Of a DNA stretch of 8,006 nucleotides, positions 1 to 6,700 are shown one piece after another. The stretch is from the NCBI GenBank assembly GCA_945827465.1, contig CALZOH010000151.1, forward strand, positions 1-8,006, written 5' to 3'. Below the pieces are notes generated by a model. It saw nothing but the letters and a program-made list of their open reading frames with translations, made no database searches and had not been told where the DNA came from. This DNA is from an uncultured Prevotellaceae bacterium. Its GTDB lineage: Bacteria > Bacteroidota > Bacteroidia > Bacteroidales > Bacteroidaceae. A program made the translations under genes and the position numbers. How positions within the stretch are numbered: position 1 is the stretch's first letter; the number at the start of each line of letters is the position of its first letter.

Positions 1-55
1 AACTTAAACCAGTTAACATACAAAACCGAGTCAACCTTTTTCAGGAACGGACACT

Positions 56-213
56 ATCGGTGCCAAATTCGTTTTTATCGGTGCCACGATTGGTGCCATT
101 GGGGTGATATTGGTGACATTATTGGTGACAACTTCGGATTCAATGGTGACATTTTCTATGACACAATGTTTTTTCTATTACATTTCTATGACATTGATAT
201 CGTTTCTATGACA
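56..213 (+). repeat. Degenerate short direct-repeat array (GGTGCCA / GGTGACA / TATGACA)
   Basis: About eleven copies of a 9-10 base motif lie in tandem. From left to right they read ATCGGTGCCA (56, 77), ATTGGTGCCA (89), a decayed GGGTGATA (near 103), ATTGGTGACA (109, 121), AATGGTGACA (142), and TCTATGACA or close variants (155, 174, 185, 205). Distances between copies are about 9-12 or 19-21 bases, that is near one or two turns of B-DNA. The motif drifts from a GGTGCCA class through GGTGACA to TATGACA. The plus strand is open from the window edge to a TGA at 241-243, but that translation is low in complexity and rich in C, W, H and Y, so coding is doubtful. The array sits just past the 3' end of the nuclease gene and could be protein-binding sites (for example recombinase arm sites) or a decayed gene end. 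Function unknown. Confidence 0.6.
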
Positions 214-247
214 TCCCATCTTTATATAGAAATTTCAGCATGAATAA

Positions 248-1411
248 TCAGAGTAGTTTCTTTAATTCATCCATATCAGGAAGTGCGTCTTTCAACATTT
301 CAGGCATCTCTTTAGAAGTGGTGTATGTAGCTACTCCCATAGGCTTATCATAGTCCTGCATGACATATTCTACGAAACTTCTGTTAGCCTCCTTGCATAG
401 AACGATGCCTATAGATGGATTTTCATGTGGTTTTCTAACCTTGTCATCAAGAATCCGAAGATAGGTCATCAGTTGTGCGAGATAGCCGGGCTTAAACTTT
501 CCGGTTTTAAGCTCAACTACCACTAAAGCATTCAGCTCCCTGTTAAAGAACAGTAGATCCGGAAAGAAGTCCTCTGAGTAAATTTCAAGATGGTATTGAT
601 TGCCGACAAAGGCAAAGTCCTTACCAAATGTCATTATGAATTTCTTAATATTGTGGATTATCTGCTGTTCAACCACTCGCTCGTCTATATCCTGCAAATC
701 CCTTTCTCCTATCTCTTCTGTATTTATGAAGTCAAGTAAATAGGAATCCTTGAATTGCATCACAGCCTTACGAGCCATATTCTTATCCTCAATCCTCTCT
801 ATGAAGTTATTAGGGGCTTCCCCGGAATTACTATACTCACCATTGGTTATAACTTGTTCAAGGCGTGGCACTGACATGTGTTCCTCGACACATCGTCTCA
901 TATAATAGTACCTTTCCTCATTATTCTTGCATTTGCGTAGCAGCACGGTATGATGAGTGAATGGAGTTTTGAGATAGTCCTCCATTGGAAATTCTGCCGG
1001 TGTTTCAATTTTGATTAGACTCAATATATCTTCCACATTCACAATGCGTTGTAATTCGTCGGTTATGACCGACGAATTGTCAGAGGTTAAATCGTCGGTT
1101 GCAACCGACGATTTAGAGTCTATGAAAGACCAGCCTTCATAGAACAATCGCATTTCTTTTAGTTGCGTCTTTCTGTATCCTCTAAGTCCGGGTAGAAGTT
1201 TCCTGAGCCTTTCGCTGATAGCCTCCAATGCTCCGGTTCCCCATACTCCGTTTCTGGTGTTTAAAGATACATATTTTCCAATGGCATAATATGTAAGTAG
1301 TTGCACACGATTGACACCCTTTGCCGCTTCATATTGACCTTTCAGAATAGCATTCTTTATGGTTTCAGCTGCATGGTTGTATACCTTGGTTATGTCGATG
1401 TTATGTTCCAT
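248..1411 (-). CDS. DUF1016/YhcG-family PDDEXK nuclease
   Basis: A 387-aa protein with the two-part layout of the DUF1016 (YhcG) family: an N-terminal helical/winged-helix region (about residues 8-180) and a C-terminal PDDEXK nuclease-fold domain (about 215-375). The nuclease core is visible as D285 in FFPDLLFF and E300-L-K302 in VVVELKTGKF, followed by Q313 in YLAQLMTYL, which fits an intact active site. Length is usual for the family. I start at the ATG at 1411 (MEHNIDITK); an upstream TTG at 1417 would add two residues and is less likely. The gene follows the integrase by 15 nt on the same strand and is probably co-transcribed. The family is common in defence islands and near mobile elements in Bacteroidota; its cellular role is not well settled. 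Odd point: residues 101-108 and 113-120 are near-identical repeats (SSVATDDL, SSVITDEL) encoded by DNA palindromes, lying between conserved blocks of the N-terminal region. Confidence 0.9.
   Translation of the reverse strand: MEHNIDITKVYNHAAETIKNAILKGQYEAAKGVNRVQLLTYYAIGKYVSLNTRNGVWGTGALEAISERLRKLLPGLRGYRKTQLKEMRLFYEGWSFIDSKSSVATDDLTSDNSSVITDELQRIVNVEDILSLIKIETPAEFPMEDYLKTPFTHHTVLLRKCKNNEERYYYMRRCVEEHMSVPRLEQVITNGEYSNSGEAPNNFIERIEDKNMARKAVMQFKDSYLLDFINTEEIGERDLQDIDERVVEQQIIHNIKKFIMTFGKDFAFVGNQYHLEIYSEDFFPDLLFFNRELNALVVVELKTGKFKPGYLAQLMTYLRILDDKVRKPHENPSIGIVLCKEANRSFVEYVMQDYDKPMGVATYTTSKEMPEMLKDALPDMDELKKLL
1053..1115. repeat. Two intragenic palindromes sharing one core, 36 bp apart
   Basis: The first palindrome (1053-1078) has perfect 11-bp arms around a 4-base centre. 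The second (1088-1115) is a perfect 28-bp palindrome with no spacer. Both contain TCGTCGGTT, three variable bases, then ACCGACGA; these copies start at 1056 and 1092. The 36-bp period equals 12 codons, so loss or gain of one unit keeps the frame of the nuclease gene. Each unit encodes an SSVxTD(D/E)L peptide on the minus strand. They could be a small palindromic element inserted in coding sequence and then duplicated, or protein-binding sites. Confidence 0.85.
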
Positions 1412-1426
1412 ATGCAAATTTACTGA

Positions 1427-2839
1427 TTATTTGTTGATGGCGGATATGATGGACATGATTTGCTCAGGAGACATCCCTTTCAGCAACTCGATGGCTTGTT
1501 GTTCGCGTTCCTCATCGGTCAGGCCGTCAGCTCCGGTCTTTTTCTTGGCGAACAAGGAACGGAGGGTGCTGTCTGTTTTTGAGGTGTCGAAGCTACCCAT
1601 GTAACGCTCGGTTGTGGCGAGATTACTATGGCCAAGGATGTTCTTTATGGCGGAACTTTCTGCGCCTGACTCCTGTGCGATATGTGCGAAGGCATGGCGA
1701 CTGATGTGCATCGTGAGATTTGTTGTAACCTCGGCTTTCTCTGCAATCTTCTTGAGGTATTTGTTTATAAGAGCATTCTTTGCCGACACCTGCTGATAAA
1801 GGAGGTGCCGCAGATCCGGTTTCATTCGGTCCTTGTCGGCTTGCGTGATATACTTCGCATATTCGGCATTGTTATCGAGCAGAGGGAAGATGTAGTCATC
1901 AGGTTTAGCATCATCGTTATGGTAATAACGAAGAATTTCCAAAGCCTGTTCTACAAGCACCAGGTCGCGGTCTTTGTGATTCTTGCCCATTTGATAATGT
2001 AGTCGCCCGGACTCAGTTATATTGCGCCAACGGAGTTGAATTAGGTCAGCCGCACGGATACCGGCGCAGTAGTAGCTGAACAAGAAGTAATTCTTGCAGT
2101 GCCATATCAATGAGCCTTCTTCAAGTTCAAGAGCGATGATGCGACTCATTTCTTCTTCGCTCAATTTTTCCTTAATGGTCTTTACGCCTTTGTATTTGAA
2201 CACGAGGAATGGGTCTTTGGAAGCCTCCATTATCCCAACCTCAATGGCACGATGCACCAACGTCCGAAGAATATTGAACTGCACCTCAATTGTATTCGGG
2301 TGCAGCAATTTCCCCGGCTCGCGCTCATTCTCCCACTTATGAAGAAAGTTATCGAAGCGAGTCAGCAAGTCTACCGTCAAATCCTCAACGGTAATATCCG
2401 GCATACGGCGTTTTTTACGGAAAGTGTCAAGCTTATTGATAAGGCCGCAATACTTACGCCAATTCCTCCACCCTCCATTGTCGTAAATCATCTGCGCCCT
2501 CTCTCGCGCAAACGCAAGAAACGATGGCGAGACCATCTCAGTATTCATCTCCTTAGTGACTCTTGCCGAGGAAACTTCGCCATCCTTGTCAAGCTCTTTA
2601 TATGTGTCTTTTGCCCTATCGAGGATAGCAGAAAGATGAGCATTAAGCACCTTGGCATCCGGCACACTCGCTCTAACCCAATTCTCACCTCGGCATTTAG
2701 GATTGAAATCTCCGGGCTTATCTAATTCAATTGGAGTCTTAACCCTTTTACGTTTGCCCGCGACGGTAACGCACAACATTAGCATGTACTTCTTGTTGCG
2801 ATTGGGTTTATTTGAAATTTCAAATCTGAAAGTTGCCAT
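1427..2839 (-). CDS. Tyrosine recombinase / site-specific integrase
   Basis: A 470-aa phage/conjugative-element-type integrase of the kind frequent in Bacteroidales. An N-terminal arm-binding-like region (about residues 1-95, basic KRKRVK near 29-34) is followed by a SAM-like core-binding domain (about 104-205) and the catalytic domain (about 225-425). The catalytic set is complete: R262 in GIRAADLIQLRW, a likely K286 in MGKNHKD, H378 and R381 in MHISRHAFAH, H404 in LGHSN and the nucleophile Y413 in ERYMGS. A short acidic tail ends near GMSPEQIMSII. It should cut and rejoin DNA at an attachment site through a 3'-phosphotyrosine link. I use the ATG at 2839 because a good promoter at 2933-2902 lies inside the longer open frame that reaches 2974. 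The nuclease gene follows downstream on the same strand, suggesting a mobile cassette. Its attachment sites were not identified with certainty. Confidence 0.93.
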   Translation of the reverse strand: MATFRFEISNKPNRNKKYMLMLCVTVAGKRKRVKTPIELDKPGDFNPKCRGENWVRASVPDAKVLNAHLSAILDRAKDTYKELDKDGEVSSARVTKEMNTEMVSPSFLAFARERAQMIYDNGGWRNWRKYCGLINKLDTFRKKRRMPDITVEDLTVDLLTRFDNFLHKWENEREPGKLLHPNTIEVQFNILRTLVHRAIEVGIMEASKDPFLVFKYKGVKTIKEKLSEEEMSRIIALELEEGSLIWHCKNYFLFSYYCAGIRAADLIQLRWRNITESGRLHYQMGKNHKDRDLVLVEQALEILRYYHNDDAKPDDYIFPLLDNNAEYAKYITQADKDRMKPDLRHLLYQQVSAKNALINKYLKKIAEKAEVTTNLTMHISRHAFAHIAQESGAESSAIKNILGHSNLATTERYMGSFDTSKTDSTLRSLFAKKKTGADGLTDEEREQQAIELLKGMSPEQIMSIISAINK

Positions 2840-2901
2840 AGATTTTATCGGATTATGAGATAAGATATAGTGGGATATTGTTAGTGCCCATTTTATAACC
2901 A

Positions 2902-2933
2902 CAAAGGTACAAAAATAAATTTTACTGGCAAAA
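2902..2933 (-). promoter_or_regulatory. Bacteroidota-type promoter for the integrase
   Basis: Read on the minus strand, TTTTG (2933-2929) is followed after 19 bases by TACCTTTG (2909-2902), matching the Bacteroidota -33/-7 pattern TTTG and TAnnTTTG. Transcription should start near 2895, giving a leader of about 55 nt before the ATG at 2839. No SD-like site is apparent there, which is normal in this phylum. Confidence 0.75.
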
Positions 2934-2963
2934 CAACTGGCAAAATTTCTACTTTTCGTTACA

Positions 2964-3045
2964 TTGAATTTCATTCAAATTCTTTATCGAGCCATATAAC
3001 ACATTGATATACACCATAATTAAAATATAATTGAATTTACTTCAA
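2964..3045. repeat. Pair of inverted-repeat sites TTGAA-N5-TTCAA upstream of the integrase
   Basis: TTGAATTTCATTCAA (2964-2978) and TTGAATTTACTTCAA (3031-3045) agree at 13 of 15 positions, and each is a 5-bp inverted repeat with a 5-base spacer. Centres are 67 bp apart. They lie upstream of the integrase promoter, in AT-rich DNA where such short repeats can arise by chance. Possible roles are recombinase or excisionase binding, or an operator for the integrase gene. The rest of 2980-3060 is AT-rich and shows no gene. Confidence 0.4.
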
Positions 3046-3077
3046 CGTATAATTGCGAGTTCTGTTCTGGGCACCCC

Positions 3078-3117
3078 AAATCCCCTTTAGCTCATTGAGC
3101 TTTAGGGGATTTCTTTT
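3078..3117 (+). terminator. Symmetric hairpin terminator, gene in front not visible
   Basis: The arms are AAATCCCCT (3078-3086) with AGGGGATTT (3104-3112), then a TT/TT internal loop, then AGCTC (3089-3093) with GAGCT (3097-3101) around an ATT loop: 14 base pairs. TTTCTTTTT follows on the plus strand, so it works best in that direction. No plus-strand gene is seen before it: both genes to the left run the other way, and 2980-3060 has no convincing frame. It may be the original terminator of a chromosomal gene whose body was displaced by integration of the cassette on the left. Confidence 0.65.
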
Positions 3118-3164
3118 TGCTGGGTAGCCAAAGGGACAGCCTCCAATTTCAGGGTGCATGGTAA

Positions 3165-3356
3165 TCAAATGGCGCATCGTAAAAAAACTGTGTAGGCGAA
3201 ATAAAAGCACCTATATATCAGCACACATCGCCAATCCTGTTCTAACTCGACATATAAAACGCCCCTCACCGCCTCTCCCTCAAAGGAACCGTCAATTTCT
3301 TCCCCATCAGACGATAACAAAGCGATAGCAACCCTCTCGTCTATGTTTCTCAACAT
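3165..3356 (-). CDS. Weak 63-codon reading frame, possibly not a gene
   Basis: This frame starts with ATG at 3356 and ends with TGA at 3165. The first two thirds (DERVAIALLSSDGEEIDG, then an acidic stretch) look protein-like, while the end (FYFAYTVFLRCAI) looks like random translation. No Bacteroidota promoter is visible in front of it and I recognise no family. It could be a gene remnant. It is the only candidate in the 3118-3362 interval, which otherwise shows nothing I can name. Confidence 0.15.
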   Translation of the reverse strand: MLRNIDERVAIALLSSDGEEIDGSFEGEAVRGVLYVELEQDWRCVLIYRCFYFAYTVFLRCAI

Positions 3357-3362
3357 ATTCAG

Positions 3363-3392
3363 TTGTTTTATCGTAAATAATCGCTAATTTTG
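3363..3392 (+). promoter_or_regulatory. Bacteroidota-type promoter ahead of the structured leader
   Basis: TTG (3363-3365) is followed after 19 bases by TAATTTTG (3385-3392), an exact TAnnTTTG -7 box. The start of transcription is expected around 3397-3400, right at the 5' strand of the long-range helix that begins at 3401. No other TAnnTTTG match was seen between here and the helicase start at 3770, so this is the best promoter candidate for the operon. Confidence 0.65.
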
Positions 3393-3396
3393 CGAT

Positions 3397-3519
3397 ATGA
3401 ACCCCGCGATGCGTGGTGCCTCAGAGGAGAATAAGCACTGGGTATTGGGAGGTTCGTTTACATACGAAAGGCGTTTACTGCGCTTTCTTCTTGGCTCTTC
3501 GAAACCTGAGAAATTTTGA
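3397..3519 (+). CDS. Possible 40-codon leader ORF
   Basis: An ATG at 3397 opens a 40-codon frame that ends at TGA 3517-3519 (it begins MNPAMRGASEENKH and ends with KPEKF). The start lies about at the predicted transcription start, so translation would have to be leaderless or nearly so. The frame overlaps strongly structured sequence. It could be a leader peptide for attenuation, or an accidental frame in a structured RNA. The translation feels familiar from short hypothetical proteins in Bacteroidales annotations, but that is an unverified recollection. Confidence 0.2.
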   Translation: MNPAMRGASEENKHWVLGGSFTYERRLLRFLLGSSKPEKF

Positions 3520-3723
3520 ATTTGCAACCAAGAATGAAGCAATAGTAGATGCCCCATGGGTACGTTTATGTACTTCCAGCTCATTTTTCTCTAAATGGGT
3601 TGGAGTGTTTACATATACATACTTCGCGGGGTCCTTCTACCATTGCTCATTCAGTTGCAATGGCAATCTCAGGGCCACGAGGAGCGGAATGAGCATGGTG
3701 TTAGGCTCCCGCTTTTCTTTTAT
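3399..3723 (+). ncRNA. Structured RNA or attenuated leader upstream of the defence operon
   Basis: The stretch runs from a promoter to a terminator-like hairpin and has several long complementary segments. ACCCCGCGA (3401-3409) pairs perfectly with TCGCGGGGT (3624-3632) and closes a domain of 232 nt. Inside, TTCGT/ACGAA (3453-3457 with 3464-3468) forms a small hairpin, and 3482-3494 pairs with 3528-3540 at 12 of 13 positions. GTAC at 3560-3563 and 3570-3573 can form another hairpin. Beyond the closed domain, 3638-3652 pairs with 3687-3700 (14 pairs, one bulged T), enclosing a TTGC/GCAA hairpin. I looked for signatures of tmRNA, RNase P RNA, 6S RNA, IscB guide RNA and retron msr-msd and could not support any. 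It may be a free small RNA or the 5' leader of the helicase gene, 47 nt downstream. Pairings were read by eye; no covariation or expression data are available. Confidence 0.5.
3683..3721 (+). terminator. Intrinsic terminator candidate ahead of the helicase gene, with a competing fold
   Basis: AGCGG (3683-3687) pairs with CCGCT (3709-3713). After an AAT bulge, GAGC (3691-3694) pairs with GCTC (3705-3708) around a 10-nt loop, and TTTTCTTTT (3713-3721) follows. The left arm (3687, 3691-3694) is also part of the 14-bp stem formed by 3638-3652 with 3687-3700, so the two folds exclude each other. This is the layout of an attenuator. The alternative is a plain small-RNA terminator. Confidence 0.5.
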
Positions 3724-3769
3724 CCTAACCAATCAATATGCCATGTGGAGTCAGTGGCTGTAAAAGCTG

Positions 3770-6700
3770 ATGGCTCGAATATTCGACAACATAGACTTGA
3801 AGTTCACGCAAGGGCTTCAGGACATTATAACAAACACAGGTGTCAAGCGTGTTGACTTTTGTGTCGGCTACTTTAATCTACGAGGCTGGGATCTAATCAT
3901 TGATCAAATAGACAATTTGCCCGGCGATTTTGTCGAGGAAGAATCGGCTCGTAATCCACAATTCCGAGTCTGTCGCTTGCTCGTCGGCATGCATCAACCG
4001 CCGGAAGAATTGACCCGTTGGCTGTATAGCAGTGAAGACAGAACGCCTGACCCTGAATTTGTCCGTAGCCAAAAAGTAAAAATTGCTCGCGACTTTCGTC
4101 GACAGCTTCAACTCGGACTCCCGACTAAGAAAGATGAATTGACTCTGCGCCGTCTATCTCAACAACTTAAAGACGGCAAAGTCAGCGTAAAATTATATCT
4201 TCGCCATCCACTCCATGCCAAGCTTTATATTGCTCATCGTCCTGACGATAATTTCAATAAAATAATGGCATTGATGGGCAGCAGTAATCTCACCTTTTCA
4301 GGACTCCGCGGTAATGGCGAGCTAAATGCCGAATTCGCCGACAGCGACCAGTCAAAGAAACTTGCCGATTGGTTCGACGACCGTTGGGATGACAAATTCT
4401 GCATTGACATTATCAAAGAACTCATCGACGCCATCGACAATTCATGGGCCGGGATGGAAGATATTCCTCCATATTACATCTATCTAAAAACTGCATACCA
4501 TCTTAGCGAAGAAGCTCGAAGGGGCATCAAAGAGTTCACCCTCACGCCCGAATTCCGCAGTGAGCTCTTCGATTTTCAGCAAACCGCAGTAAAAATAGCA
4601 GCTCGCCATCTTCGCAACGATAAACGCGGAGGTGCCATGATTGGCGATGTCGTTGGTCTGGGTAAAACTATTACGGCTTGTGCTATCGCTAAGATTTACG
4701 AAACTACATACGCGAGCAGCACTCTGATTATCTGTCCTGCAAACCTTCAGGAAATGTGGAGGAAGTATGCCCGCAAATATGACCTCAAAGTTGACATAAT
4801 GTCTATGGCGCGACCCATCGACGTTGACAATGCCCGTTACTATCGACTTATTATAATCGATGAAAGCCACAACCTCAGAAATGGTGCAAAAGGCAGCCGT
4901 TATCGAAATATTAAGCAGCTTATCGACCGTCAGGACAGTAATGTGCTCCTTCTCACTGCTACTCCTTACAATAAAGATTTCTCTGACCTCGCCAATCAGC
5001 TTCGTTTGTTTATTGACGATGACCAGGACCTCGGTATACGTCCTGAAACTTACATCCGCAACCTCGGTGGCGAGCGTCAATTCTTGCAGACACATAGCGA
5101 GACTTTTATCCGCAGTATAGCCGCCTTTGATAAAAGTGATTGCGTTGAAGATTGGAATGAACTCATGAAGCTATTCCTCGTACGCCGTACCCGCACGTTC
5201 ATCAAGGAAAACTATGCCAAAATAGATCCTGAGAACGGTCGTCGATATTTGGAATTCAACGATGGATCCCGCTCGTATTTTCCCGACCGTATACCAAAGG
5301 CGCTGAAATTTGAGACTACTCCGGGCGATCAGTATTCCCGTCTTTATTCCGACAAAATGATTGAGATGATGGAAGCTCTCAGTCTCCCGCGCTATGGCCT
5401 TACCGCTTTTCTCAACGAAGAAAAAGCAAAGGAAGCCTCCGTTACCGAGAAAGGCATCATAGAGAACCTTTCTCGCGCCGGTACACAGCAGATGGGATTT
5501 TGCAAATCCACTTTCTTCAAACGTATTGACAGCTGTGGATTCTCTTTTCTTCTGACGCTTTCACGCCATATACTTCGCAATATGGTTTTCATCTATGCTC
5601 TTGAACACAAGCTGCGCCTGCCAATCGGCGATGAAAACCAGTTGCCCGACGATTTCATTGACGATGAAGATGTCAACGGCAACATTCTCGGAGAAGAATT
5701 TTCTAAGAATGGATTACCTGTTAAAGACAACCTGCCTAAAATCTCAACTGACCTCGGCGAGTATATGCGTCGTGCCGAAGATTATTACACCCTTATCGCA
5801 ACCAAGAATAATGTCGGCTTTATAGACTCGAAGTATTTCAAGCGCACTCTCAAGCAACAGCTAAAAAAAGACTGCGAAACGCTTATCGAGATGATTAAAC
5901 TTTGTGGCGAGTGGCAACCGACCACCGACCAAAAGTTGAATCTGCTCTGTGAAATGCTGACAACGACGCATAAGGATGAAAAGGTCGTAGTGTTTACGCA
6001 ATACTCCGATACGGCCAACTACATTTATCGCGAGCTTAAACATCGCGGAATTAAACAACTTGCCGTCGTAACGGGAGGATGCGAGAATCCCACAGCCGAA
6101 GTCGAAAAGTTCTCGCCCATTAGCAATGACAGGCCCGATATTCCCTCCGAGGAGCAATACCGCATAATAATTGCTACCGATGTCCTTTCTGAAGGTCAAA
6201 ACCTTCAGGACTGCCACATCATTGTGAACTTCGACCTACCCTGGGCTATTATCCGACTTATTCAACGAGCCGGTCGTGTTGACCGTATCGGTCAGAAAGA
6301 AGACCAAATATATTGCTATTCTTTCTTCCCGGCTGATGGCGTCGAGAAAATAATCTCTCTTCGTGAGCGGCTTAACAACCGTATCAACCAAAACGCCAAT
6401 ATCATCGGCTCTGACGAAATATTCTTTGAGGGTAACGAGAAGAACCTGCGAGATATGTTCAATGAGAAAGCCGGTACGCTCGACGATGAAGACGATGGCG
6501 ACGTTGACCTTTCTTCGCAAGCCTTCCAGATTTGGAAGAACGCGACCGACGCAAATCCGAAGCTGAAAGAGATTATCCCTCAACTGCAAAACATGGTTTA
6601 TTCCACCAAAGCAGTTGAAGATGTCGGTAGCGCCGGCGTCATTACATACACCCGAACCTACAATGACTTCGACGTATTGACATGGCTTGCACCTGACGGT

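Noticed and set aside
56..213. CRISPR array
   Set aside because: Repeats are only about 10 bases, degenerate, and spaced by about one or two helical turns, with no unique spacers of CRISPR length.
1..243. End of a plus-strand gene entering from the left edge
   Set aside because: The frame is open for 80 codons, but its translation mirrors the short DNA repeats and has no protein-like character; not enough to call a gene.
248..2839. Part of a type I restriction shufflon (integrase with HsdS genes)
   Set aside because: No hsdS, hsdM or hsdR sequence is present, and no inverted gene segments are seen.
2840..2974. N-terminal extension of the integrase by 45 residues from an ATG at 2974
   Set aside because: A well-matched promoter (2933-2902) lies inside it, and the extension does not look like integrase sequence; the protein starts well at 2839.
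3053..3077. 3' fragment of a tRNA gene (GAGTTCTGTTC followed by GGGCACC)
   Set aside because: The T-loop lacks the required purine-A of GTTCRA, and the flanking bases do not form a 5-bp T stem; no tRNA body lies upstream.
3401..3632. Retron-type msr-msd RNA, because the two ends are complementary
   Set aside because: No reverse transcriptase gene in the window, and no recognisable branching-G context or msd hairpin layout.
3413..3763. 116-codon plus-strand frame from a GTG, ending just before the helicase
   Set aside because: It runs through the folded region and the terminator; its translation is rich in W, C, F and S with no family likeness, and other frames are open there too.
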